A DNA stretch of 64,000 nucleotides, taken from assembly GCA_963971225.1 (NCBI GenBank), contig OZ020267.1, positions 118,847,891-118,911,890 of the forward strand, written 5' to 3'. Under the pieces are notes generated by a model, which had not been told where the DNA came from, ran no database searches, and saw only the letters and a program-made list of their open reading frames with translations. Shown here in pieces: positions 10,795-21,794 of this stretch. Position numbers and translations under genes: made by a program. Numbering within the stretch: the first letter of the stretch is position 1; each line of letters opens with the position of its first letter. This DNA comes from Melieria omissa (taxonomy: Eukaryota > Arthropoda > Insecta > Diptera > Ulidiidae).

Positions 10795-10964
10795 CTTAAC
10801 AAAGTTGTCTCTTGCCGTCATTGCTTAAAGCTTTCAACTATCTTGATGAATTAGAACTCAATGGCCAAGAAGACTTGCGGCTTACTCGAAGTCCATTAGA
10901 TTCTAATGCAACTAATAATAATACAGTAGGAGGTTTTCAAAATCTTTTTAGAATGCTAATTTAG
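10795..10964 (+). other. Unassigned short open frame
   Basis: A stop-bounded frame of about 50 codons reads LLKAFNYLDELELNGQEDLR followed by SPLDSNATNNN and ends FQNLFRMLI then TAG. The composition (balanced, with few AT-derived Lys/Ile/Phe runs) looks more protein-like than its surroundings. No family was recognised and no initiator or certain splice site was found. It could be a transposase C-terminus or an orphan exon. Confidence 0.3.
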
Positions 10965-11043
10965 TCACACTTAATTAATTAATTTATTTATTTATTTTGT
11001 TTAGCCAATGAAAAAATGTCCTTACTGACTATAGGATATAATA

Positions 11044-12190
11044 ACACTGCACAACAGCATGTCTGTTGCATGGAGTTTTTTTCATGAATCTGAATCGTTT
11101 TTCCACGCTGATTTCAAAACCATACTCCGTTTTTATGTAACAGCTCTAGTTTTTGCAAAAAATGGGCGTGTCACTTTTTCGAATTTTCCTCGGATTTTTT
11201 CTCGTTTTCGACTGTAATTTCTGAACCAATAATCCTATCAACATGTTTTATATATCGTTGCACTTACAACATTTTACGACATCTTTTATGATTTTAATCA
11301 ATTTTATGCGTTCAAAATTGGCGTTGTAATAAAGTAAGAAAATATTGAATTTTAAGGCGTTTTTTCTGATGGCGAAATTTGTACAGACGTTTCATAAATC
11401 AAGTTACGAAGTATATGAATATCTTAAGAAAAAACATCAAGCAATACAACACAGCCAAATTAATTGGCGGAATACACATTCGCATCGAAATAATAACAAA
11501 AATGTACCGTAGTCAACTTCATACTTTTTCCTTAAAAAATTAGGAGCCTCAAAATATGCTCTTTTATATGTTCCATTTATAGTCTGGAATACAAGCGAAA
11601 CACAAAAAGATTTTGAATTGGTCGAAACAAAAAAAACAAAAAAACCTTGCATATTTTCAGGCCCCTAATTTTTTAAGGAAAAAGTATGAAGTTGACTATG
11701 GTACATTTTTGTTATTATTTCGATTCGAATGTGTATTCCGCTAAATAATTTGGCTGTGTTGTATTGCTTGATGTGTCGACTTTCATTATACACCTAACTC
11801 GTTAATTGATTAACAAAAAATCTGCATGTTTTTGACCATCAAAGAAAACGCCTTAAAATTCCATATTTTCCGAATTTGAAGTCCAATTACCGCGGCATTT
11901 TAAAACTTATAAACATAAGTTGCATCGGAAAAGAAGCCGTGTGGGGTTGTTAATGCGATGAGGTGAAATCATGCCAATCGGGTTTTTGGTTTAGAAATTA
12001 CGATCAAAAATATGGAACAAATAGAGGAAAAACTGAAAAAATGACACGGTACCTATATCTCAATAACTAGAGCTGCTAGAAAAAAATCTGAGGATAGATT
12101 CGAAATCAGCGCACTTAAATTAGTAAGAAACAGTAGAAAAACTCCATGCAAAAGAAAAAAAGTGTTTTTTTGTTGTGCTGTGTAATTATT
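11044..12190. repeat. Inverted pair of family A repeats (foldback structure)
   Basis: Two family A copies face each other: about 11044-11465 on the minus strand and 11690-12190 on the plus strand. The inner part is also mirrored: 'gtagtcaacttcatactttt' near 11511 matches the inverse of 'aaaaagtatgaagttgacta' near 11680. The arms are about 530 bp around a spacer near 11560-11655. Probably a foldback-type transposon, without recognised coding sequence. Confidence 0.7.
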
Positions 12191-12192
12191 AA

Positions 12193-13739
12193 GGTCCTTG
12201 TACACTAGGAAACATTTCACATGGAAACAAGCTATTGGAAACACATCGGAAACATAAAAGTTTCTTGTTGTGCGGAAATATGTTTTCAGTACCTTGTACA
12301 CTAGAAATGAAAATCGTCGGAAACACGTTGCCGGAAACAATTTGAAATGTTTCCAAGTTCTTCCCCTACGATGTTTCCGATGTTTCCAACCTGGTATGTT
12401 TCTGGTCTTTGTACACTACGTCATTGTACAATGTTATTGGAAACATGTAGTGCTTGATTTCAACGTTTGAAATTTGTTATTGTATGTCGGTGCGTGAAAA
12501 AATATTGGTAAATACCTAAAGAAAAATTAAAAATACGGAAATAAACAAATTATTTTCAGCAGTATAACAGTATATGTTATGCTCTGTGTGGTGGACAAGA
12601 CCTTGAATTCAACATCGTGACGCTGAAGGATTATGCGCCAAATGCGTCGAAAGTCGAGTGAGAGCTTCAATCAAGCTTCAATAAAGATTTTTACATGAGT
12701 CGGAATCGTTTTTCCACGCTGTTTTCAAAACCATATTCCGTTTGTATGTAACAACTCTAGTTTTCGTAAAAAATTGGCATGCCATTTTTTCGAATTTTCC
12801 TCGACTTTTTTCTCGTTTTCAACTGTAATTTCTGAACCAATAATCCTATCGACATGATTTTTATATCATTACACTTACAGCATCTTACGCCTTCTTTTCT
12901 GACATTAATCAATTTTATGCGTTCCAAATTGGCGTGATAATAAGGTAGGAAAATATAGAATTTCAAGGCGATTCTTCTGATGGCGAAAATTGTACAGATG
13001 CTTCATAAATCAAGTTACGAAGTGTATAAATATCTTAAGAAACATTATGCAATACATCTGAGGCAGCATTTTTGGCGGAATACTCATTAGCATCGAAATA
13101 ATACCAAAAATGTGCTTATGCCAATTTCAACCCTTTTCAGCGATTTGTAAATGATTTACTTAAAAACAAAGGCCTTCAAAATATGCAAAGTTTTTGTTTT
13201 TATTTGCCACCACTTGCCAAACCAAAAGCTTATTTCCGCATGTCTTGTGGTCATGGCTGGAAACGTCCCAAAGGCAACGGTGTTTTTCCACGGCAGAAAT
13301 AAGTTCGGATTGGCAGCCATTGCTCCAATAAAATACTTCGCTCTGTGGTCGTTGACTCTCGCTGAGGTCGGGGACAATTTCCATATCAAAAATGTCTACT
13401 ACCGACATGGTGCGTTGCGAAATTGAAAAATTGTTCTATAGCTCTCAAAACGAAATTTTCGGGAAACTTGAAATGTTTCCTATGAGTGTTTCCATTGACA
13501 CCGGAAACACGGAAACATACGGAAACTTGAGAAAATGTTTCCCTCATGATGTTTTCAAGTATTGTACACTATGTGGAAACATTTCAAAATTTCGTTGCCC
13601 AGAAACAAGGAAACAATGCCGGAAACTGTTTCCATTTTCACAGAAACAAGTTTTCATGACCTTATACACTAGGGAAACGTGTTTCTTGCCTGTTTCCGAC
13701 ATGTTTCCTTGTGAAATGTTTCCTAGTGTACAAGCAGCT
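12193..13739. mobile_element. 1.55-kb foldback-like element with GGAAACA repeats
   Basis: The ends are inverted repeats sharing CTTGTACACTAGGAAACATT then TCACA.GGAAACA, with TTAA at both outer edges (12189-12192 and 13740-13743). Inside each end are many short GGAAACA/TGTTTCC motifs with GTACACTA blocks. A family A repeat copy in minus orientation occupies about 12675-13160 in the middle. No transposase was recognised. The extreme termini differ slightly, so the edges are approximate. Confidence 0.7.
12675..13160 (-). repeat. Dispersed repeat family A, copy 4 (nested)
   Basis: This is close to the inverse complement of the copy at 7875-8400 and lies inside the 12193-13739 element. It retains the KEGVRCCKC reading (minus frame, around 12757-12966). 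Either an insertion or an original component of the host element. Confidence 0.6.
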
Positions 13740-13785
13740 TTAAAAACTATAAGTTATTTAAACTAATTAATTAATTTAATTAATT

Positions 13786-14113
13786 AATAATAATAATTGA
13801 CTGGCACGACAGCCCGCTTACGCGAGACTAAGGCCTAACTTCCCGCAACCACCCGTGTTGTGCGCGTGAATTTTGTACGCGGGTGGAAGGGACCTACAGT
13901 TTTATGCCGATTCCGAACGGCAGGTTGGGAGCTTTTTCATAGGCAATTTTTACTTTCAGAGGTTTGCCATTTCCAGCTGAGAGGACAGCCACCGAAAGAG
14001 AAAACGAGTTTCCCGTTATTTTTTTAGGTGTTTTTACAGGCAGTATTTGAACCTGCGGTTGCTGCCTTTGACTCGTTGTCCAACGCACTAACCAACTGAG
14101 CCACGGCGGCTGC
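13786..14113 (-). repeat. tRNA-derived SINE, copy a
   Basis: Read on the minus strand, the 5' end GCAGCCGCCGTGGCTCAGTT contains a pol III A-box-like TGGCTCAGTTGG, followed about 35 bp on by a B-box-like GGTTCAAATAC. The body ends with ...GGGCTGTCGTGCCAGTCAA and a (TTA)n tail, a common SINE 3' end. The same unit recurs at 40491-40714, 41611-41911 and 44141-45280, with more diverged copies at 29210-29420 and 42206-42385. It is not a real tRNA gene, because no cloverleaf closes. Confidence 0.85.
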
Positions 14114-14130
14114 TGTTACTTAAACCATTC

Positions 14131-14340
14131 AACAGCAAACCCTTCGGAAGTGACACATCAAAATCGGTAACATTGTTTAATTCCGACAGGGCCCTAGATA
14201 GAGGTGCATTTCTTGCACACTTTCTGGATGCGTTCAATTCGGTTTATGAAAGAGGCGTGATATGGTCTCCATATTAGCGCGGCATATTCCAATCTAGACC
14301 TGACAAAGGTAGCTTTTATGTAAAATAATAGGTAATTGTA
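14131..14340 (-). pseudogene. Jockey-type LINE reverse-transcriptase fragment
   Basis: The minus frame reads KATFVRSRLEYAALIWRPYH then INRIERIQKVCKKCTS, a known conserved block downstream of the palm domain in jockey-like non-LTR elements. It ends in stops and is isolated, so it is a dead fragment. Confidence 0.7.
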
Positions 14341-14639
14341 TCCTGCAAATATTTCTTTTTTGACAATTTCGCAACCATTGCCTCGATTTCAAAAGCGACG
14401 TTGAAATCACGAAGCGTGCATGTTGAAATGAGGTAGATTGTTAATAAAATGTAACTCGAAAAATTTTCCAGTGCTGTAAGTTCAAGGAAACTTGCTCTAA
14501 AACAGGGCTGTTATGCAGCTAAATGTGACATTTTTAAAGAAAATTCGGTTTGCGAAGTAGGAGTTTGGCCAAATCATGCTGCTAAGCAGAAAATGCACCT
14601 AAGCCCATTGGCAGCTAAACGGAATGTACTGTATACGCT

Positions 14640-17063
14640 AGTCGTGACCAATACGAATAGGGCCGACGATTTTTCGAAGCACTTTCCTCTTTAACACGCC
14701 AAGGCCGCTGTGTCGACACGCGAAAGCGTTCACGCTTCTGCGACACTGAGGAGCACAGGCACAATAAGCGTCCTGCAGAGGGAATGTTTTATCGGTTGGG
14801 GGAAGTCTCTGCTACTCAGTAACACCTAGATTCTACAACCGAGACTTTAGTAGCACCTATTGGCAAGAGGATTTTTTCGCTTTATCTCTAGGCTGACATC
14901 ATTGCAGCAGTTTATGGCGGCTTCAAGGTAGGCGAATTCCTTGACAACTTTAAAAGAATACCTGTCATCCTCGACGTGAGACACTAGCCGGTGCGAATCT
15001 TTACGTGTATACAGCATATACTTCGTGTTACCACGAGACCTATTTTGGCAGATTGTCCTTCGATTGCCACAAGGGCAGCGGTGACATCGCGCTTGTTACG
15101 CCCGATGGCGTCAATGTCATCGGCATAGGCAAGGACCTGGGCACTTTCCTAACATCTTCATAGCTGGGCGGTGGTACATACACACCGTCGTCGTTGATTG
15201 GTGCCGTCTGGACATCTTCACCACTGGTGGTATTGTTCTCTTCGTCACTTGCGAGCAGCTTGGTGAAGTTCTCCTTCCGCAACCTTAGTACACCCTGAGC
15301 ATCTGTAACCAAATCCCCGTTTTTGTCTATGCAGAAAGATGCCTTGAGCTTAAATTCTTCTGTCAGACGCTTCGCTTTCTGGAAAAATTTTCGGCTCGCG
15401 CCTCTCTTGTTTTCGTTTCTTGCGCCTGAAAAGGCACCTCTCTTTCTTCCTCTCCTCCCGGTATTTTTCCCGTACGGCTCGCGTAGCAGCCGACTGCAGA
15501 GTCTTTTTGTAGGCAGCATTCTTCGCTGCAGCAACTACGCGACACTCTTCGCCGTATCATTGGTTTCTTGATGGCGCGCGTCGGAAACCAAGGACATTTT
15601 CTGCGGCGGAGTGTATAGAGTGGGATATGTGATGCCCATAATCCGCGGGGGAGAGGGGGAGCGACCGAGCAGGTTGGAGAGTTGAACGGAGTAGGCTTCG
15701 GCTATCCCTTGTGATCGCAGCTTACTGATATCCAGCTTTCTTTGCAAACTAGGCTGTGCGGTCATCGTTGCGCAAAGACGTATAGGTACCTTGTTTACAA
15801 AGAGCCTATTTACACGAAGGCTTTTTCCCCCTGCGTTTTTTGCAACTCTCTTTTGAAGTTGCTGCGTAAATCTTCATGCATTTACATGAAGGCTTTTTAC
15901 TTGCAACTTTGCTTGGCTTTTTGGACGTTTAAGCGGCCAATCTTCTTTCATTCACATTTTCGCGTAGTTTTTGATATTCTCATTATTAAAAGAAAAATGG
16001 ATTTAAACAAAGAAGAAATTATTGAAAATATTTTAGAAGTCACTGAAATAGCTATTAACTGCTCAAATAATAGGGAAGATGTAAATATAATTGTTAGCAA
16101 AGCGTCCGGCCGGTTTGAAATTTGAAGAAAAGTGCGAAAAAGAGCAAAGGAAATGTCAAAAAAACCCCTGGAATTCGCTGACCGTGCGTGTTTGCCTACC
16201 CCGCTGACTTCTCACCACTTCTCGCCAACAAACTCGTCACGCATGACTTTTAACGCAGGGGGAAAAGCCCTCGTGTAAATAGGCTCAAAAAGGTAGTGGT
16301 CCGAGCCGATGCTCATGCCTCGGAACGTGCGCAGATCTAGAATGCTAGAAGCATGCCTTCCGTCAATCACAATGTGATCAATCTGGTTGCGGAAGGATTG
16401 ATCTGGGGGATAACCAGGTGGCCTTATGGCTATCGAGGTGCTGGAATCTGGTGCTACCAACTACCATGTTTCGTGCCGCGACAAAATCGATCAGCCTCCG
16501 TTTTTCGAAGTAGTCGCATGGAGGCTGAACTACCGGACTGTGGGACCAAATATACCTTCTCGCCCGACCTTTGCATTGAAGTCCCAGAGGACGATTTTAA
16601 CGTCATGGGCTGGGCATAGAAGGCATCCTTGGTCGCATCGTCCTTCTCTAAAGTATTTAGCCTTGATGCGGATCGAGGCCAGCCGTCCGTTCACCGGAGT
16701 GAACCGAGAGACGTGGTGGCGAAGTCTCTTGCTGACCACAAATCCCCAGCCAAATTCGCGCTTCTCCGCATGGCAGCTGTAGTAGATGTCGCAGTCTGCT
16801 AGCTTGGAGCACTTTTCTCCTGTCCATCGCATTTCCTGGATGGCCTTACATTTCATGAGAGTTTTCGCCAGTTGGATAGAGGCTCCTTCCCTATACAGGT
16901 ACCGGACATTCCAGGTGCATATCCTCAAATCGTGGTCCTTAAAACGTTTGCTGTGGTCGTCATAGTGGGTTCCTTGCGTGGGAGTTTTGGTTTTCATTGG
17001 TGAATTGATTTTACCTGCGCACAACCCAAATTTCAAGACCTGGGGATTGGACACGCTGCACAC
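14640..17063 (-). pseudogene. RTE-type LINE, endonuclease to reverse transcriptase, interrupted
   Basis: From 17063 downward the minus strand encodes an apurinic-endonuclease-like domain (DLRICTWNVRYLYREGA; VLWDFNAKVGREG; later ASILDLRTFRGMSIGSDHYL). It continues beyond an insertion as a Lys/Arg-rich linker region and reaches the palm motif AYADDIDAIG near 15125. The fingers/palm between SYEDVRK and the YADD box is deleted, and stops and frame changes occur. The endonuclease is split by the element at 15802-16286. A second, more decayed copy in plus orientation is at 28030-28965. It may once have been full length, but no start or 3' tail was identified. Confidence 0.85.
15802..16286. mobile_element. 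485-bp PIF/Harbinger-like element, TSD AAA
   Basis: Ends GAGCCTATTTACACGAAGGC and, inverted, GAGCCTATTTACACGAGGGC are bounded by AAA on both sides (15799-15801 and 16287-16289). The host LINE has a paralogue at 28630-28665 without the insertion; aligning the two gives equal lengths once one AAA is removed, supporting a 3-bp duplication. A short frame (MDLNKEEIIENILEVTE, 15997-16125) may be a remnant of an element protein; no family was recognised. Confidence 0.75.
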
Positions 17064-17551
17064 ATTAGTTCACTATTCAGCGGGTGTCAAATAACTACCC
17101 GGGAGGGCCACGCGTAGGCTATGTATCAACTTGAATTAGACAGGAACATGGATCATTCTGGCGTTCGTTCTGGGCACGTTGAACGCAATGAGGTACTTGA
17201 CCTTGTATGTCTGCTCCCATCCGCTAAGTGAATATTTAGAAGATAAAACATTTTATAAAAGCAACTTGAGCCATCCTTATTTACAAAGATTACTTGTGTT
17301 GCAAATAGTTTTGCCAGTTTTTAAAAGCTGACGGCAACTCTGTCAAAAAAGATGATTTTTTTCTTGCGTCAGGCTTTCATCAGCTGCTTTCTGGGAAATA
17401 TTCCGGACGTTTATTACTAAATGCTTTCATTACTAAATTTCGACTAGCTCAGAAGCTCACTTTTGTACATTAGGTCGTGGTACAAGCCTTCCACATCTTG
17501 AAGGAGGATTACGTTTTTATTCGGAATTTCGTTAGATAAACTTTATTCAAA
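17064..17551. promoter_or_regulatory. 5' flank of the TBC1D16 gene
   Basis: About 490 bp separate the LINE remnant from the first codon of TBC1D16. The 5' UTR and promoter must lie here or farther upstream beyond an untranslated exon. No TATA box or initiator could be chosen with confidence. Confidence 0.35.
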
Positions 17552-20500
17552 ATGCCAATTGTAAATATTATTAAGAAGGCATCGAGTCTAATTTTAGGCG
17601 ACGACGATAAACAGGAAAAAATCGATATCGCTTACGAAGATAACGAGATGCTTTTTTGTAAAAATAATGTTTGCATTCATCCTCCAACCGTGGCGCGCCA
17701 AGAGTCGGACATCGTCCACTATCCTGGTTACCTGACCGTAACGACTAAGACCTTTGTTGATCAATATAACAATGCGAAACGGCCAACTTTGCTGCTTACA
17801 TGGATTCCGAACTCGTCCCTTTGCAAATGCTCCGCTTCTGACGGAAGCTGTCCTGCTCCAGCTTTTTACACGGGAACGTTGTCAAGACTGACAGAAAAGC
17901 AGCAGCAAATCGCGGCCCACAATTTCGCAGACAACCTAGAAAGTAACGGAGATGAGGGAAGTGTAATTAATACATGCTATCCGGATCAGCAAAATGGCTT
18001 CGACGACAATGCTGTCGACGTGCAAGAACTGAAAAGCGAACTACAACCTCTTCTTGGCGGGCATGCTGCCACTATTGACGACATCGAAATGCTGCTCAAG
18101 AAAAACCCTATAACCTCGGTGAACATAACGATCTCAAATCCACAAATTGAGAATACGAATATTCCTCAGTCATATAATTGTGTGGTTGTGGCTGACCGCG
18201 ACAAAATGCAGTTAAATTCTGATGGCTCTATATCTGATGACAACAATCCCAACTGGATGACTCCAGAGCTGTTGGCATTTAAGCATAATTTGGCGTTTCC
18301 CGATAGCGCCAACACGACGCCGACAACTCGGAGAAAGGCAATAATTAAATGTCGGCGCTTCTCAGTCGACCTTAGTCAGATGAGGTCACTGCGTCTGTTT
18401 TTCAACGATGATAAATGTACTTCGGGTCAATTGGTGATCGCTTCTCGTGAATCCCAGTACAAAATTCTCCATTTCCATTATGGTGGCTTGGATCATCTAG
18501 CTCAGGTCCATACATAAATCTACCTATATATATACATTTTTATGTAACTGTAACTGTAGGTATTGAAATTTAATTTTGTTATTTTAGGTGAAGTTCGCAA
18601 GGATTTTAATTGTATCAACTCATTTTACCTTTCCTTAGACTTCTACATATATCTGTGGTTGGTTAAGTACCAAATTTAATTCACTTAGTATATCTATGTA
18701 CACATCAACAGATTCACCAAAAGAATCATCATTACATACCGATAACTTGAGGTGTAGCAATGATTTTAAGTACTAAGTCTAACTCGCTATGTTTCCTTGT
18801 TTTCAGTGCAGTTATACATAAATAACATATATGTATAGTATATATAACATATATATATATATACGTAAATGTTACTGGTTTTTGGACGACAGCAAATGTT
18901 TCCTAGGACACTTGGTTGAAGAAACAATGCGACAGTGGTTGCTTAAATTTGGCCTAATATCATGTGCTGTTATTTATAACTATTATTTTGTTAACCTATG
19001 GTCTGACGAAGATTTTCGTGGTGTATCCATAACCATTTGAGAACAAAGTGGCTCATAGAAGGACTAATGAGTTATTGTACACTACCTTCGCGAACTAATG
19101 CAATATGTCAATATACGGAATGGCTTGTTTAAAAGAAAAAATCTAAGTGGTGAGCTTTGTTCGGTGCGGTTTATTTAACGAAATTAATCAAGTGGGCAGC
19201 GGTACAGAGCAGGAATTAAATTACAATTTACTAGTTTATATTGAAGAAACAGTGCAAAATTATGTTAGATATTTGTTAACTGATCAAGTTACCAACTATT
19301 CCTTTCAGGTGCTTCATCAATGGCACTGCTTTTTACATAACATAACACTTGCTCCGGGACAAGAAAAGCAAAACCTGCCGTATCGCCAATTTATGGTTTG
19401 CCGTCCCGAAGTGAAAAAGTCTGAATTACATCCGGACGAGGGTAATGTAAAAAAAATAACTACAAATTTTTTCTATGGAACTCTGCTCAACGGAAAGGGG
19501 CAAATCGATGACGACCTATTGCTGCGAAAATGTGTATTTTTTGGAGGACTAGAGAAGAGCTTGAGGAAAACCGTGTGGCCATTTCTCTTGAAGTGTTATT
19601 CTTTTTCCTCGACTTTTGAAGACCGCGCCGTACTAATGGACATCAAGCGGCAGGAATACGAGGAAGTCACTCGCAGGCGGCTGTACTCCATGTCGCCAGA
19701 GGAGCAGATTCTTTTCTGGAAAACAGTACAGTGTGTGGTGGAGAAAGATGTCGTGCGTACAGACCGGTCGAACCCATTTTTCTGTGGCGATGACAACCCA
19801 AACACAGAAATCATGAAGAATATTCTCCTAAATTATGCTTTTTACAATGCAGGGATCTCGTACTCTCAAGTGAGCGACGCAATTTGCCGAATTGATCAAT
19901 GACTGTATGTTTGATATACATTCTTTTACTTGAAACATTGTCACAGGGAATGAGCGACTTGTTAGCCCCTGTTCTGTGCGAGATACAGAACGAGTCGGAG
20001 ACTTTTTGGTGTTTTGTTGGTCTAATGCATCGTTCTTTCTTCGTGTGCACGCCCACGGACAATGATATCGACCGTAACTTGAGTTACTTGCGAGAGTTAA
20101 TCCGGATTATGCTGCCGCGTTTTTACGAACATCTTCAGAAGAATAACGATGCAATGGAATTGCTATTCTGCCACCGATGGCTGTTGCTATGCTTTAAGCG
20201 CGAGTTCACCGAGCCAGTTGTCATACGCATGTGGGAGGCTTGCTGGTCTAACTATCTTACCGACTACTTTCACCTCTTTCTTTGTCTAGCTATCATTGCT
20301 GTCTACGCTGACGACGTGGTCGCCCAGAATTTGCGGGCAGATGAAATGCTACTACATTTCAGCTCACTAGCCATGTATATGGACGGGCAGCTAATATTAC
20401 GGAAAGCTCGTGGCCTGCTACATCAGTACCGACAGTTGCCGAGGATTCCGTGTACTCTAAGTGGACTGTGCAAACGGTGTGGGCCTGGAATGTGGGATTC

Positions 20501-20570
20501 CGAGCATCGACCAGCTCTGGAATGCGTGGGCCACACCGATGACGAAAAGTGCTCCTTGGCTATCGATTAA
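17552..20570 (+). CDS. TBC1D16: TBC1D16-type Rab GTPase-activating protein
   Basis: Three exons, 17552-18505, 19309-19869 and 19947-20570, join in phase 0 into 712 codons. The N-terminal half (about residues 1-320) carries a PH-like region (ITI-type strands, then CRRFSVDLSQMRSLRLFF) as in TBC1D16. The TBC domain follows: KTVWPFLLKCY, the arginine-finger motif VEKDVVRTDR (Arg about 468) and the glutamine-finger motif YSQGMSDLLAP (Gln 505, exactly at the second splice junction). The C-terminus ends with the TBC1D16-typical CTLSGLCKRCGPGMWDS. Both catalytic fingers are intact, so GAP activity is expected; human TBC1D16 acts on Rab4A in endosomal recycling (known family role). Start ATG opens the long exon; upstream untranslated exons are possible. 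Intron 1 is 803 bp, intron 2 is 77 bp. Confidence 0.95.
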
Positions 20571-21794
20571 AGGACAAACTTATGGGGCATTCAAGCCTTT
20601 TTATGTTGATGCTTTGCTTGAACGTTTCACAAATGGCGTTGCAGTTAGCCTTCGCTTCGCAGAACATTTGTAGTGTTACATACAGTTATACATGCTATTC
20701 GCATCGCTTCCTTTGCTGAGAGGCATATTCTCAGATTGTTTTATTCGTTACAAGAAAACGCTACGACTTGGCCAAGACGTATCTAACGTATATATTTCTG
20801 TGGATATCGTATAAGTCAACAGAGGATAAAAAGGCAATAGTTTAAAGGCCCGTTTAAAATATGTACAATACAACGCAAAAATCGAGTCGATATTTTGCCT
20901 CTACTATTGTACGTACAGGACGTTTCGTCTTGCAATCCTAAAAATGTATGGACTGGAGCGTCCGTGTAACAAAAGCTTCTCAGATATTTTATTTTGAATG
21001 ATATACAGCACAAGCAATGTATTTGAGTATAGTCATATTTAGGCATGTGGTACAAGTTGTATTGTGTGAAAACGCTTTTCTGTTCGTGTAATAAATTTAC
21101 TCGCACATTGTATTTGTCGAATATCATCTCAATGTAAACCAAAATGTATTTCATTACATTTCATTTTGGTCTTATAAAATGTTACCGAATGTTTAATAAT
21201 ACTGTGAAAGCAAATGCGCAGGCGACATTCAATGTTCGAAAATTTTTAGGACTCGTATACCTAATAAAATCTTAGACAAACTTCAAAAGTTGGTACTCAA
21301 CCTTAATTAATACGCAACTACCCGTAACATGACTTTAAGTGTCGTCATTTGAATGTCGATTCAGTTATGGGAAGATTCTTTTCGATTATTCGAAGAAACA
21401 GACGTATGGGAGGAGTGCGGGTTAGACTTTAGCCTCGCTCACTTTAGTTTATAAAAGCTTTATTTAAAATTCGATGACGGTCAGTTTCTCAAATTTTTAA
21501 CTGAAATTCGAAAGGTATAAGTTAGCTGCCCGCCGTAAAAATATGGGGAAAACCATAAACAGCTGATATCGCGGTCGCCCTTTTGGCGTCCACTGCTCAT
21601 CTCCAATCGAAATTGTTTTTCTCTTCGTATATAAAACTGTTCTCGATTTATTGCTACGTTCTTATGGGAAATAAGTTTTCCTAAGGTTGTACATATGTCA
21701 CAAGAAAATCAAACATATTTACATAGAACTTTATTATATAAATCTGTGTTTGGGTGTGTATGAACTGAAATATAAAATGGACGGTGAGACCCTC
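20571..21794. other. Convergent 3' flanks of TBC1D16 and TFIIB
   Basis: This 1.2-kb spacer between two convergent genes must hold both 3' UTRs. AATAAA-like signals occur at several places (for example near 21090 on the plus strand). No transposon or RNA gene was recognised. Confidence 0.5.

Noticed and set aside
13392..13766. 124-codon plus frame
   Set aside because: It results from reading through the GGAAACA-rich end of the 12193-13739 element; the periodic TETYG/ETRKQ look reflects DNA repeats, not a protein family.
14080..14113. Possible real tRNA gene at the TGGCTCAGTTGG box
   Set aside because: No acceptor stem closes and the same unit recurs with a 300-bp body and TTA tail, so it is a SINE.
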